The notes beneath the pieces were generated by a model. It saw only the letters and a program-made list of their open reading frames with translations. It made no database searches and had not been told where the DNA came from. A stretch of DNA of 64,000 nt, taken from CAWGJF01 sp963822905 (lineage in GTDB: Bacteria > Bacteroidota > Ignavibacteria > Ignavibacteriales > Ignavibacteriaceae). The number at the start of each line of letters is the position of its first letter. Position 1 is the first letter of the stretch. The stretch is taken from NCBI GenBank assembly GCA_963822905.1, contig CAWGJF010000001.1, forward strand, positions 620,001-684,000, written 5' to 3'. Shown here one piece after another: positions 36,901 to 45,808 of this stretch. The position numbers were made by a program, and so were the translations under genes.

Positions 36901-37575
36901 AATTTGGTAAGAGTAAAAGAACCCGATTTTGTTGTTTTAGTTACCAGTATTAATTCCAGGAGTATCAGAAGAAGTATTGGTAGTTCCGATTTTGAAAAAG
37001 GAACAGATATTAATTTCACATATACACTGTACAGTACAAAATTTGCAACTCCTGAAATTGCAATGAATACATATCTCGAATTCAGCAACTATACAACATG
37101 GCTATGGAACCATAATGTGTTCCACGTAAAAATTGCTGGTGGTTATGTAAAACAGAACGAAAATCTTATTCAGGCTGACTTCTTCTTCGGAGGATTTGGA
37201 AATCGCGGGTTCGATAATGACGAAATAAAACAGTTTAGACGAGTTTTTAGATTTCCGGGAATTCCAATATACAGTGTATTTACTGATAAGTTTGTTAAAT
37301 TAATGTTCGAAAATGATTTGCCTCCACTTAGAGTTAGTGGGTTTGAGTTAGCAAATCAGTTTTTAAATCATATTGATTTTAGCTTATATTCACAAGGGAT
37401 AATTTTAAAATCAAAACTTGGCAATTATTGGATTAATACCGGTGCCCAGATTGATTATAAAATAAAACATTGGTACAATCTTGAATCTACTTTTTCAATG
37501 GGAATTGCAAAAGCATGGTCTGATAAAATGAATGACTGGGAATGGTTTTTATCAATTAAACTTCTCAAAGATTAA
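33913..37575 (+). CDS. secreted gluzincin-type metallopeptidase with beta-propeller and C-terminal barrel-like region
   Basis: A 1220-residue envelope protein. A signal peptide (about 29 residues, ending VQAQ) is followed by a copper-amine-oxidase-N-like domain (LSVNEITQILG, about 45-145). A peptidase MA-type domain comes next, with zinc motif HELVH at residues 362-366 and downstream WFQEGIAVYIE supplying the third ligand. After this comes a TolB/WD40-type beta-propeller region (for example SPSGKKIAAVLRQ, NPTWSHDGKSIYW), and the last 350 residues look like outer-membrane beta strands ending in ...LSIKLLKD. It may be anchored in the outer membrane with the peptidase facing the periplasm or outside. 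The start is a TTG without a clear ribosome-binding site. Two histidine kinase genes follow with almost no gap. Confidence 0.75.
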   Translation: MQTSTLLKTYFCFLLFGILSLNFNCVQAQEINKVDLSINKSSHDISSYNFDGTIYLSVNEITQILGLKTEYDKFLGSTKIDAENYFLEFKKNSAFTIVTQKNKSKTETIQLPTSIHLVGESIFAPQTQLLILLKKYCNKNIVVLNPGRMILIDEQHSVFNHLLNISDEVSGEDEYIRIKAEDKISAYLEKYNADEYNLKIRNTVSFYETNAKNLSGKNVNDFIITENNNNINISFKVKSDDVYAEIIKTQNTNELLLHFFVRENSDWYERESENFKVVYRADQTHLVNHILNSAENALAALNDLFDYKPKDKIIIGLYDASDYGLGFTTTIPQNFLRLEVEPLEPGYEAITYSERYQWMISHELVHIIVNDQATGFESFLRKLFGKVPPEKTQPTSIIYSYFTNSLRYTPRWFQEGIAVYIETWLNGGYGRVLSSFDEMYFRTKTFYNDKFPSPAHLETIDTHNSFLLETLFYLYGTRFLSYLSIRFGHEKVIEWYKISKGSIYYGYLNRFEEVFGEDFDEAWNDFGKSENEFQKENLKILETSNVTEPEKLSDKPFGWVSQPYLDEKTNSVIFSYHRSHHLATLQSFNLKTHLSEEITSLPTPSILQVASLAFDEETGLLFYTTNNNQLYRDVWVLDLDSRDQKMLFENIRIGDLAISSTNKELWGIQHESGLVTILYSPYPYKEVIPVSTLPLGEELFQLSVSPSGKKIAAVLRQTTGQQSIIVFDVEEAKSAHQLQFEIVSSNGTPENPTWSHDGKSIYWSAFTNGVSNIYKYNSITGNISALTNCLTGLFKPLEISPDKIFAFEFTPDGFTPVLLDNAAAQRLPAINYLGQKVIENDPVLRTWNLPNPTVKSKPFKYSKEKSYNGLSNLRLQSFYPIVSGFQNQVVFGFFTHISDPMLHNDFIMEFGFSPLHEKPSYPSFHIRFKYDYKQLFFIELSHHGPEFFDLFNDRKRGMLGTKITFNHNHYWLFDNPHKIKQTTAFSIYTGVEYVNDNLVRVKEPDFVVLVTSINSRSIRRSIGSSDFEKGTDINFTYTLYSTKFATPEIAMNTYLEFSNYTTWLWNHNVFHVKIAGGYVKQNENLIQADFFFGGFGNRGFDNDEIKQFRRVFRFPGIPIYSVFTDKFVKLMFENDLPPLRVSGFELANQFLNHIDFSLYSQGIILKSKLGNYWINTGAQIDYKIKHWYNLESTFSMGIAKAWSDKMNDWEWFLSIKLLKD

Positions 37576-37577
37576 AA

Positions 37578-38888
37578 ATGAAATTTTCGGAATTCAAAAA
37601 AAATATTGACGCTGGAATAAAAAACACATCAGATGAATCCGAATCATCTGAAAGAGTAAAAAGCCTTGAAGCAATTCTTAACATTGCCAACACTATAAAT
37701 CGCTCTCTGATACTGGACGACGTACTTGAACTCGTTCTTAAAAATGCAATTAGACTTACAAATTCAGAACGCGGGTTTATTGTTCTTCAAAATCAAGCTG
37801 ACATACTTGAATACAAATTAGGTATGGACTCGGGAAATAATCCTTTGCCTGAAGAATTATTCCAAATAAGCAACACTGTTGTTCAGGATGTGTTTCTTAA
37901 CGGACAATCATTATTTATTGAAGGTGCACAAAGTGATTCAGCTTATGATTCATCAAAGAGTATTGTAAAACTTGATTTGCAAACAATACTTTGTTCACCT
38001 CTTATCACAAGTGGAAAAAAGATTGGTGTTATTTATGTTGATAGTAAACACCTTCAGAAAATAAAAGTTCGCGAAATTACCGGGACATTTGAAATCCTGG
38101 CTGGTCAGGCGGCTACTGCAATTAGAAATGCGCAATTGTATGATGGACAGGTTAATGCTTACAACGCACTTCAGGAAGCAAATACTCAATTAATACAGGC
38201 TGAACGAAAAGCTTTAAAATCCGGAATAGATGCAGAAATTGGTCAATCACTTCAGGGCCTTGTTCATCTTGCTTTACTTGAATCAGAAAGTATGATGAGA
38301 TTAATTGAAAAAGGTCAGGCAGAGATGGATAAAACTGCTACAGGTGATGAGAATCTTATTTTCGATCGTTTGAAATTAAAATCCAAAGTTTCCGTAGACA
38401 GTATCAGGAATATCCAGAAATATGCGCAGGTACTACAGGAAACTTCTTTTATGAATTTGAATAAAGACAGCGGTGATCTGAACAGAACAATCCAGTCTGT
38501 TATAAAATATCTGAGTGCGATGAAAAAATTTGCTCCGGTTATATTTAAAACAGAATTAAATTCGATACCCCACTGCAGTTATGATTCTGAGCAAATTCAA
38601 CATTTACTTGTTCATTTACTTAGTAATTCTGTTGATGTAAAAAAAGATGCTACAATAACTATTAAAACCTACACGCGTGATGAAAATGTATATGTAGAAG
38701 TCGAAGATGATGGACCGGGATTTCCACCGGAAGCTAAATCATTAGGCATTGGAAACTTTGGGCTTAAAAACAGTGGCTACGGTTTATATCTTTGTAACAG
38801 CATAATCGAACGGCACAACGGCGAATTAAAAATTTTAGATAGGTTACAAGGCGCCGCTGTTCAATTTACATTGCCGGTAAATAGATAA
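37578..38888 (+). CDS. GAF-domain sensor histidine kinase
   Basis: A 436-residue cytosolic kinase-like protein. A GAF domain spans about residues 30-195 (LDDVLELVLKNAIRLTNSERGFIVL, shortened in cells by neither signal nor membrane segment). A long helical linker precedes an HATPase domain with N-box HLLSNSVDV, G1 box VEDDGPGFPPE and G2-like GYGLYLC. A standard HisKA motif is not evident; a His in LQGLVHLALLESE (about residue 230) is the only candidate in the dimerisation region. It starts 2 bases after the peptidase gene and overlaps the next kinase by one base (TAATG), so the three are almost certainly co-transcribed. Confidence 0.85.
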   Translation: MKFSEFKKNIDAGIKNTSDESESSERVKSLEAILNIANTINRSLILDDVLELVLKNAIRLTNSERGFIVLQNQADILEYKLGMDSGNNPLPEELFQISNTVVQDVFLNGQSLFIEGAQSDSAYDSSKSIVKLDLQTILCSPLITSGKKIGVIYVDSKHLQKIKVREITGTFEILAGQAATAIRNAQLYDGQVNAYNALQEANTQLIQAERKALKSGIDAEIGQSLQGLVHLALLESESMMRLIEKGQAEMDKTATGDENLIFDRLKLKSKVSVDSIRNIQKYAQVLQETSFMNLNKDSGDLNRTIQSVIKYLSAMKKFAPVIFKTELNSIPHCSYDSEQIQHLLVHLLSNSVDVKKDATITIKTYTRDENVYVEVEDDGPGFPPEAKSLGIGNFGLKNSGYGLYLCNSIIERHNGELKILDRLQGAAVQFTLPVNR

Positions 38889-40405
38889 TGTCAGAAAATA
38901 TTTTAAAATACTTTAAACTGTTCTATGATAACTTCCGCCTTCCTATTCAGGTGGTTGATGAAAAAGGTTTTGTCTTTTATACTAATGAGATGTTTACAAT
39001 CCAATGGGGTTATAATATTACAGAGCTCAAGGAATATAATATATATAAAGATGTTGAATTGAAAAGAAATGGTGTGCTTGAATCGATTAAAGAAGTAATG
39101 CTGAATGACTTGTATAAAACAATTACTAATTATTCTGATTCTCTGTTGTTAAACCGTGAAGCTGCTTTGCCATATTATAGAACCAGTATGTTCACTGCAA
39201 ATTTGGAGGAAAATAAATTTCTTGTGATGATTCATGAAGATCAGACAGAAATGGTACTAACTGAAGAAGAGATAAAAAAAGCAAGGGATGCAAATAAAGA
39301 AGCAGAGAGATTAAAAAGCACCTTCTTAAATGTTCTTTCGCATGAACTCAGGACTCCGTTAAATATAATTCTCGGCTATTCGACAATTATTAAAGAAAGC
39401 CTGAAAGATAAAATTAGTAATGAAGACAAAATTTATCTTGACAATCTTTATTCCGGCAGTGAAAGATTATTTAAAAGCATAACCCAGATGCTGGAATTTG
39501 CACAAATTGAAGCAGGGAATTATCATCTAAACCTTGATGTAGTTGATGTAGTAAATGTTTTTAATCGCCTTGCTGAACAATTCAGAAAAAGAGCTGTTGA
39601 AAAAAATCTTGATTTCAAGATGAATTTTGAAGAAGAAAGTTTATATGTTGAAGTTGATCTCCAGTGTCTTGAAAACGTAATCACAAATTTATTGGACAAT
39701 GCAGTTAAGTTTACCCACCATGGATTTATTGATGTTGAAGTAGAAATCCTAAAAAGTAATGAACAGGTAATTTGTAAAATTAAAGATACTGGAATAGGGA
39801 TTGCAACCGAATATCTTGATCACTTATATCGTCCGTTTAGCCAGGAAGATCTGGATGTTGGAAGAAATTTTGAGGGAAATGGTTTAGGCCTAGCTTTGTC
39901 AAAAAAATATATTGAAAAAATGGGCGGCTCTCTTTTAGTTGATAGCATAAAAGGTGTCGGCAGTACTTTTTCTTTTACATTACCGCTTTCCAAAGTTGCA
40001 AGTAAAATTAATATCTCTGCTACGACAAAATCTGATAAAAAAGCCATAACAAAAATTCTTATGTTGGATGATACGCGTGAATCTTATGAATTGCTGAAAG
40101 CCTTTTTAAAAGATAAATATGATACACAGGTTGTGAACTTTAAAGAATTTAATGAGTCACTTTTGAAAGATGAATCAATTAATCTTTTAATTTTTGATGT
40201 CACCAAAAATTATTGGGATAGAGGTCTGGACCTTTGTAAAAAGATAAAAAGCAATGCTTTGGAAAAAAGACCTATTCTAATATTGTCGAGTGAGTTTATG
40301 AAAGATAGGATCCAAATGTACTTTGATGCAGGAGCAAACGAGTTTTTAGTTAAACCTTTTGCTAAAAATGAAATTATAAGAACAATTGAAAAAGCTCTTT
40401 CCTGA
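38888..40405 (+). CDS. PAS-containing hybrid histidine kinase with C-terminal receiver
   Basis: A 505-residue cytosolic hybrid kinase. A PAS-like domain (about 10-125, FVFYTNEMFTIQWGY) precedes HisKA with VLSHELRTPLNIILGYS, phosphoacceptor His152. The HATPase domain has NLLDNAVKFT, DTGIGI and GNGLGLALSKK. The receiver (from about 392) has LDD acidic residues, phosphoacceptor Asp437 in FDVTK, LSS and the KPF lysine, so it looks functional though otherwise divergent. It may act together with the GAF kinase encoded immediately upstream, as pairs of cytosolic kinases often exchange phosphoryl groups; this is inference. No DNA-binding output is linked. Confidence 0.9.
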   Translation: MSENILKYFKLFYDNFRLPIQVVDEKGFVFYTNEMFTIQWGYNITELKEYNIYKDVELKRNGVLESIKEVMLNDLYKTITNYSDSLLLNREAALPYYRTSMFTANLEENKFLVMIHEDQTEMVLTEEEIKKARDANKEAERLKSTFLNVLSHELRTPLNIILGYSTIIKESLKDKISNEDKIYLDNLYSGSERLFKSITQMLEFAQIEAGNYHLNLDVVDVVNVFNRLAEQFRKRAVEKNLDFKMNFEEESLYVEVDLQCLENVITNLLDNAVKFTHHGFIDVEVEILKSNEQVICKIKDTGIGIATEYLDHLYRPFSQEDLDVGRNFEGNGLGLALSKKYIEKMGGSLLVDSIKGVGSTFSFTLPLSKVASKINISATTKSDKKAITKILMLDDTRESYELLKAFLKDKYDTQVVNFKEFNESLLKDESINLLIFDVTKNYWDRGLDLCKKIKSNALEKRPILILSSEFMKDRIQMYFDAGANEFLVKPFAKNEIIRTIEKALS

Positions 40406-40480
40406 GTTCCATTTATTCCTTCCATACTAATAAAACACTTTATTAATTTAATTTTTAATAAATAATAGTTAAGAATAAGA

Positions 40481-41185
40481 ATGCAAGTAGCTAATCTAAG
40501 AAAAAAATTAAATGAAGCAGCCGATCCTAAAAGAGCTAAATTAATGCGGGGATATTTTAAAACCGGTAAAGGAGAATACGGTGAGGGTGATATATTTATT
40601 GGTATTTCTGTTCCGGAACAAAGAAAAATTGCAAAGCAATTTTTAGATATTTCATTTAAAGAACTTCGAGAGTTGTTACATTCCAAAGTTCACGAAGAAA
40701 GATTAACTTCGCTATTAATTCTTGTTTATCGCTTTGAGAAAGCAGATGAAAAAGGCAAGAAAGTAATATTTAATTTTCTTATTAAGAGCAGGAAACAAAT
40801 TAATAACTGGGATCTTGTTGATTTAACTGCACCAAAATCAATCGGTGTTTATCTTGCTGATAAAGACAAAGCAATATTGTACAAACTTGTCAGATCAAAA
40901 AATATTTGGGAACGAAGAATAGCAATTATGTCTACCTTTCCTTTGATAAAGAAAAAGGAATTTCAAATAAATCTCGAATTTGCTGCGATTCTTTTGAATG
41001 ACAATCACGATCTGATTCAAAAAGCAGTTGGGTGGATGTTAAGAGAAATAGGGAACAGGGATATGGTTGTAGCAGAGTCATTTCTAAAAAGACATTATAA
41101 AAACATGCCTCGTACAATGCTTAGATATTCAATTGAAAAATATCCCGAAGCAAAAAGACAAAAATATCTGACCGGTAAAATTTAA
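40481..41185 (+). CDS. DNA alkylation repair protein (AlkD-like HEAT-repeat glycosylase)
   Basis: A 234-residue all-helical protein of the AlkD family, which removes bulky or cationic alkylated bases from DNA. Recognised segments are the N-terminal RGYFKTGKGEYGEGDIFIGISVPEQR, the NNWDLVDLTAPKSIG motif with the functionally important Trp and Asp, RSKNIWERRIAIMSTFPLI, and the C-terminal DLIQKAVGWMLREIG and MPRTMLRYSIEKYP. It stands alone, 75 bases after the hybrid kinase, and has its own start at an ATG. Confidence 0.92.
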   Translation: MQVANLRKKLNEAADPKRAKLMRGYFKTGKGEYGEGDIFIGISVPEQRKIAKQFLDISFKELRELLHSKVHEERLTSLLILVYRFEKADEKGKKVIFNFLIKSRKQINNWDLVDLTAPKSIGVYLADKDKAILYKLVRSKNIWERRIAIMSTFPLIKKKEFQINLEFAAILLNDNHDLIQKAVGWMLREIGNRDMVVAESFLKRHYKNMPRTMLRYSIEKYPEAKRQKYLTGKI

Positions 41186-41249
41186 CTTAAATAATAAGTC
41201 AGTATTTTTTATTGATATTTTGTAAACAATTTATTCTCAACTAAATTAG

Positions 41250-43793
41250 TTGGTTAATAATCAGGAATTGATAACTAAAAAAACTATGAGCAATCAAGAA
41301 AAAGCTAAAGTAAATTTAAATAACAAAGAATCGATTTTTTTTACTGATAAAGAAAGACCCGATACATATTCACTTTCAAATCAGTTTGCTGAAAATCTTG
41401 AATTCAGACTTGTTAAAGATAGAATAACTGCAACAGGTCAGGATGCTTTTTATGCACTATCTCTTGGGGTAAGGGACAGACTTGTAAGAAAATGGCTGCG
41501 AACACAACATCAATACAACCAAAAAGATGTTAAGCGTGTTTATTATCTCTCACTCGAATTCTTAATGGGAAGATTGCTTGGCAACGCACTAATCAATATG
41601 GATTACTATGAAGAGTGCTACAAGATTCTGAGAGAAGATGGTTATTCACTTGAGGAAATAAGAGAAGTTGAACACGAAATGGGTCTGGGAAATGGAGGAC
41701 TTGGAAGGTTAGCTGCGTGCTATCTTGATTCAATGGCTACATTAGAGTTGCCCGCTTTTGGTTACGGGATAAGATATGAGTTCGGAATATTCGAACAACG
41801 AATTGAGAATGGCCAACAGGTTGAATATCCAGATAACTGGCTTAAAGATGGAAGTCCATGGGATATTATGCGACGCAGACTTGAATACCGGATCAAGTTT
41901 TACGGCAAAGCAATAAGAGTACAAAATGAGGATGGTACTTACAGGTATGATTGGATTGATACTGAAGATGTGCTTGCGCTTGCTTATGACGTCCCGGTTC
42001 CGGGATATAGAAATAATACTGTAAATAATCTTCGGCTTTGGGAAGCCAAAGCTTGTCAGGATTTCAATTTTAAAGATTTTAATTCAGGAGATTATGTTGC
42101 AGCTGTGTCTGCTAAAACCGATTCAGAAACTATCTCTAAAGTGCTTTATCCAAACGACTCTTATGTAGAAGGAAAATTTCTCAGACTGAAGCAGCAGTAT
42201 TTTTTCGTCTCTGCAACACTCCAGGATATTATCAGGAAATATAAAATAAATCATATTACGTTCGATGAATTCCCGGACAAGGTTGCAATCCAATTAAATG
42301 ACACACATCCGGTTATTTCAATTCCTGAATTGATGCGAATTCTTATTGATCAGGAAAAGTTCAGTTGGGATAAAGCATGGGAAATTACCTCCAAAACTTT
42401 TGCTTATACAAATCACACAGTTGTTCCTGAAGCGCTTGAGGAATGGTCCTTATCGATATTTAAAGAACTGTTACCCCGGCATGTTGAAATCGTTTTTGAA
42501 ATTAACAGAAGGTTTATCGAGTTTGTAAAGAAAAACTATTCTAAAGATCCTGTTGTATTGTCTAAAGTTTCTATAATTAATGAAAAAGACGGTAAGAGTA
42601 TCAGGATGGCAAACTTAGCTATAGTTTCCTGTTTCGCTGTGAATGGTGTAGCTGCACTTCATACAGAAATATTAAAAACAAAAATCTTCTCTCATTTTTA
42701 TAAAATGTTCCCTCAAAAGTTCATCAATATTACAAACGGTATTACGCCGAGAAGATGGTTGAAAAGTGCAAACCCATTTCTATCTAAATTAATTACTGAC
42801 AGAATAGGCGATGCCTGGACAAAAGATATTGATCAATTGAGAAAAATAGAAGAATTTATCCACGACAAACATTTTATTGAAAACTGGCAAACTGCAAAAT
42901 GGTTAAATAAAAAATTGTTAATTGAGCATATTGAAACTGAAAATAATATTAAGATAAATTCCGATTCAATTTTTGATACACAGGTTAAAAGATTTCACGA
43001 ATACAAACGTCAGTTATTAAATATTTTACACGTTATTACGCTATACAATAGGATAAAAGAAAATCCGGACCTGGATATAGTTCCGAGGACTGTTATCTTT
43101 GGTGGAAAAGCAGCTCCAGCTTACTTCATGGCAAAGCTAATTATCAGGTTGATTAATTCAGTTGCTGAAATTGTTAATAACGATCCTGAAATAGGGAATA
43201 AGCTTAAAGTGGTTTTTATTAGGAATTATTCTGTTACACTTGCTGAAAAAATTATTCCTGCCTCAGATTTATCAGAACAGATTTCGATGGCAGGGCTCGA
43301 GGCTTCTGGTACCGGAAATATGAAGTTTGCTCTGAATGGTGCATTAACAATCGGCACCATGGATGGAGCGAATATTGAAATCCGGGAAGAGGTTGGCAAG
43401 GATAATATTTTTATTTTTGGATTGCTTGCTGATGAAGTTGTTCAACTTAAAAACAAAGGTTATAAACCGGCTGAATACTATGAAAGTAATCCTGAACTTA
43501 AAAAAGTAATTGATATGATTGGTTCAAATTATTTCAGTAAGGAAGAAAAAAATATATTTAAACCAATTCTCGACAGCATTCTGGGAATTGATTATTACTG
43601 TGTGCTTGCAGATTATAAATCATATATAGAAACACAGGATAAAGTTTCAATGCTTTATAAAAATAGTGAAGAATGGACAAAGAAATCAATTCTTAATGTT
43701 GCAAGAGTTGGTAAATTTTCATCAGATAGATCCATAAAAGAATATGCAGAAAAAATCTGGAACATTAATCCTGTTAGCATTGAAATTTCTTAA
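41250..43793 (+). CDS. glgP: glycogen/alpha-glucan phosphorylase
   Basis: GlgP releases glucose-1-phosphate from glycogen or maltodextrins. The 847-residue length matches the GT35 family. Landmarks are YYLSLEFLMGRLLGNAL, MGLGNGGLGRLAACYLDS, AIQLNDTHPVI, TNHTVVPEALEEW, RRWL, VKRFHEYKRQLLN, FGGKAAPAY and the pyridoxal phosphate segment EASGTGNMKFALNGALTIG, whose Lys binds the cofactor. The start is uncertain: a TTG gives the stated length, while an ATG at 41286 would remove 12 unconserved residues. No other glycogen gene is in the window. Confidence 0.95.
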   Translation: MVNNQELITKKTMSNQEKAKVNLNNKESIFFTDKERPDTYSLSNQFAENLEFRLVKDRITATGQDAFYALSLGVRDRLVRKWLRTQHQYNQKDVKRVYYLSLEFLMGRLLGNALINMDYYEECYKILREDGYSLEEIREVEHEMGLGNGGLGRLAACYLDSMATLELPAFGYGIRYEFGIFEQRIENGQQVEYPDNWLKDGSPWDIMRRRLEYRIKFYGKAIRVQNEDGTYRYDWIDTEDVLALAYDVPVPGYRNNTVNNLRLWEAKACQDFNFKDFNSGDYVAAVSAKTDSETISKVLYPNDSYVEGKFLRLKQQYFFVSATLQDIIRKYKINHITFDEFPDKVAIQLNDTHPVISIPELMRILIDQEKFSWDKAWEITSKTFAYTNHTVVPEALEEWSLSIFKELLPRHVEIVFEINRRFIEFVKKNYSKDPVVLSKVSIINEKDGKSIRMANLAIVSCFAVNGVAALHTEILKTKIFSHFYKMFPQKFINITNGITPRRWLKSANPFLSKLITDRIGDAWTKDIDQLRKIEEFIHDKHFIENWQTAKWLNKKLLIEHIETENNIKINSDSIFDTQVKRFHEYKRQLLNILHVITLYNRIKENPDLDIVPRTVIFGGKAAPAYFMAKLIIRLINSVAEIVNNDPEIGNKLKVVFIRNYSVTLAEKIIPASDLSEQISMAGLEASGTGNMKFALNGALTIGTMDGANIEIREEVGKDNIFIFGLLADEVVQLKNKGYKPAEYYESNPELKKVIDMIGSNYFSKEEKNIFKPILDSILGIDYYCVLADYKSYIETQDKVSMLYKNSEEWTKKSILNVARVGKFSSDRSIKEYAEKIWNINPVSIEIS

Positions 43794-43836
43794 AGACTTC
43801 TAATCCAATTATTCATTTAAGTGAGAAAAATTTTAT

Positions 43837-44328
43837 ATGGAATATGAAATTCATCCTAAAGTCGCTATTGGCCATGTTCATCTGACAGTTTCTGACCTTG
43901 AAAGATCAAAACGGTTTTATTGTGATGTACTTGGTTTTAAAGTATCCGCAACTTTTGGCGAATCCGCAGTATTTTTGTCTTCCGGGAATTATCATCATCA
44001 CATCGGCTTGAATACCTGGGCTGGAGAAGGCGCAACAAAACCGCCCAAAGGGCACACAGGACTTTATCATTTTGCAATTTTGTATCCAGACAGAGCGGAA
44101 CTTGCAAGGGCGTTCAAAATTTTATGGGAAGCAAACTATCCAATTGAAGGTGCTTCTGACCATGGAGTATCCGAATCAATCTACCTTAATGATCCGGATG
44201 GAAATGGAATTGAACTTTATTGTGACAGGCCACAGGATGAATGGCCGACTGATGAAGACGGTAACCTTGTGATGTTTACGAGAGCTCTGGATTTGCCTGA
44301 CTTATTGGCTGAACTTAACAGTAATTAA
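43837..44328 (+). CDS. VOC-family (glyoxalase/extradiol dioxygenase-like) protein
   Basis: A 163-residue vicinal oxygen chelate protein with one full pair of beta-alpha-beta-beta-beta modules. Likely metal ligands are the His in GHVHLTVSDLERSKRFY, the His in GLYHFAILYPDR and the Glu in GNGIELYCDRP. It resembles the CatE-type catechol 2,3-dioxygenase-like proteins of Firmicutes and Bacteroidetes, but the substrate is not known. It follows glgP by about 40 bases and may be read in the same transcript. Confidence 0.85.
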   Translation: MEYEIHPKVAIGHVHLTVSDLERSKRFYCDVLGFKVSATFGESAVFLSSGNYHHHIGLNTWAGEGATKPPKGHTGLYHFAILYPDRAELARAFKILWEANYPIEGASDHGVSESIYLNDPDGNGIELYCDRPQDEWPTDEDGNLVMFTRALDLPDLLAELNSN

Positions 44329-44355
44329 TTTTTCTTTATAAACTCTTTTTCTATT

Positions 44356-44817
44356 ATGCTGGATTATTTAAAAAAAATGGTTTTAGGAAGTGAGAATAAC
44401 TCTATTCCTGAATCAGATCCAAAAGACAAAACAAAACGAATTCAGATTGCAACAGCGGCTTTATTTATTGAGATGGCAAAAGCTGATGGTGAATTTACGG
44501 AAGAGGAAAGAAAAAATATTGTTATAAATATGAAAGAGATGTTTGACCTTGATGACGAATGTGTAGAGCACTTATTATATCTTTCCGAGCAAAAGGTTAA
44601 AGAAAGCATTAGTGTTTATGAATTTTCGTCGGTAATAAATAAAAACTATTCAAGAGAAGAAAAGTACCACCTTATAAAAAATCTCTGGAAAGTTATTTAT
44701 GCAGATAATAAGCTTGATCAATATGAAGACAGGCTAATTAAAATTATCGGCGGTACTTTAAATCTTGACCACAAAGATATCATAGATGCGAAGCTTGAAG
44801 CTAAAGAAAGTAAGTAA
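44356..44817 (+). CDS. TerB-family protein
   Basis: A 153-residue acidic helical protein with the TerB (tellurite-resistance-associated) fold: ATAALFIEMAKADGEFTEEER and KNLWKVIYADNKLDQYEDR show the two acidic, EF-like helix pairs typical of the family. TerB-like proteins occur widely outside tellurite resistance, bind divalent ions and act at the inner membrane face; no other ter gene is visible here, so no resistance role is claimed. It converges with the glutathione peroxidase gene, leaving only 5 bases between their stops. Confidence 0.85.
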   Translation: MLDYLKKMVLGSENNSIPESDPKDKTKRIQIATAALFIEMAKADGEFTEEERKNIVINMKEMFDLDDECVEHLLYLSEQKVKESISVYEFSSVINKNYSREEKYHLIKNLWKVIYADNKLDQYEDRLIKIIGGTLNLDHKDIIDAKLEAKESK

Positions 44818-44822
44818 ACTAT

Positions 44823-45407
44823 TTAATTTGCTAATTCTTTTTCAATAGTACTTATAACTTCACTGTTAGTCGGTTTAATTTTATTATCAAATCTCGCTAC
44901 TATATCTCCATTCCTTGAAACAAGAAACTTCTCAAAATTCCACGGAATATCTTTTTTGCCAGTCACTCCATTATCTGTAAGTTTTGCATACAAAGGGGTT
45001 CGATCTTTACCATTCACATCTATTTTATCAAACAGCTTAAATTTAACATTGTAATTTGTTGTGCAGAATTGTTTTATTTCTTCGTTAGATCCTGGTTCCT
45101 GCCCTCCAAACTGGTTGCAGGGAAAAGCTAAGATTTCAAATCCTTTGTCTTTATATTTTTCATATATCTCTTCAAGCCCTTTGTATTGAGGAGTATTTCC
45201 ACATTCACTGGCAACATTAACAATTAGCAAAACATCACCTTTATAATCTGAAAGAGGAATTGTTTTACCAGTCATGTCTACAGCAGTAACATCGCTAATA
45301 TTATTGTTCATTGCATTTCCTTTATTATCTGTTTTTTCGGTTTGACAAAATGTTGTTGATAGTAAAATTGCTAAAAGCAGTGCTAGCTTGTTTAATACTT
45401 TAAACAT
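44823..45407 (-). CDS. glutathione peroxidase-family thiol peroxidase, exported
   Basis: A peroxidase that reduces hydrogen or lipid peroxides using thioredoxin or glutathione. The catalytic set is complete: the peroxidatic Cys in NVASECGNTPQY, Gln in FPCNQFGGQEPGS, and Trp/Asn in IPWNFEKFL. The enzyme uses Cys, not selenocysteine. An N-terminal hydrophobic segment (KLALLLAILLSTTFC) indicates export; the Cys could be a lipobox, though the preceding residues are not ideal. The ATG at position 45407 has a better spaced aagga ribosome-binding site than the ATG at 45422. It is on the same strand as the small membrane protein gene and pta. Confidence 0.9.
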   Translation of the reverse strand: MFKVLNKLALLLAILLSTTFCQTEKTDNKGNAMNNNISDVTAVDMTGKTIPLSDYKGDVLLIVNVASECGNTPQYKGLEEIYEKYKDKGFEILAFPCNQFGGQEPGSNEEIKQFCTTNYNVKFKLFDKIDVNGKDRTPLYAKLTDNGVTGKKDIPWNFEKFLVSRNGDIVARFDNKIKPTNSEVISTIEKELAN

Positions 45408-45467
45408 ATTTAATCCTTTCATAGTTCCTTCAAAAAAAATCTTAAACTAAATTATGCGTAAAATATA

Positions 45468-45791
45468 TTATTGATTTTTGTCAGAAGAAACCCAATATCT
45501 GAATAAGTCAACAAATAAGCAGGAAGTTGTGATAACGAGCAAATTTTTATTTCTGATTAGTTGATAAATCCATTTGCCAGTCAGTTGTCCTAAAAAGAAT
45601 GCCCCAACCAGAATAGGATAAGTATAAAGTTCAAAACCGATATTGCTGAATATTCTTAAAAAAATTATGAATGGAACCGGGATGTGAATTGAAAGGAACC
45701 ATTGGAAAGAAAACTTTTTAACGTTCGCTCTCCAATAGCCGAAGGGAATGTCGAAGAAAAAAATAATGAGTGCAATAAAAATTAATTTCAT
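45468..45791 (-). CDS. small integral membrane protein of unknown function
   Basis: A 107-residue protein not recognised as a known family. It has three or four hydrophobic segments (residues 1-18, 35-50, 55-75 and 83-97), with basic residues between them, and no catalytic motif. It lies 17 bases after pta on the same strand and upstream of the peroxidase gene, so it is probably co-transcribed with pta. Confidence 0.6.
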   Translation of the reverse strand: MKLIFIALIIFFFDIPFGYWRANVKKFSFQWFLSIHIPVPFIIFLRIFSNIGFELYTYPILVGAFFLGQLTGKWIYQLIRNKNLLVITTSCLFVDLFRYWVSSDKNQ

Positions 45792-45808
45792 TCCATAAAC
45801 AATTTTAC

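Noticed and set aside
44356..44817. Tellurite resistance operon
   Set aside because: Only one TerB-like gene is present; terA, terC, terD and terZ are absent from its surroundings.
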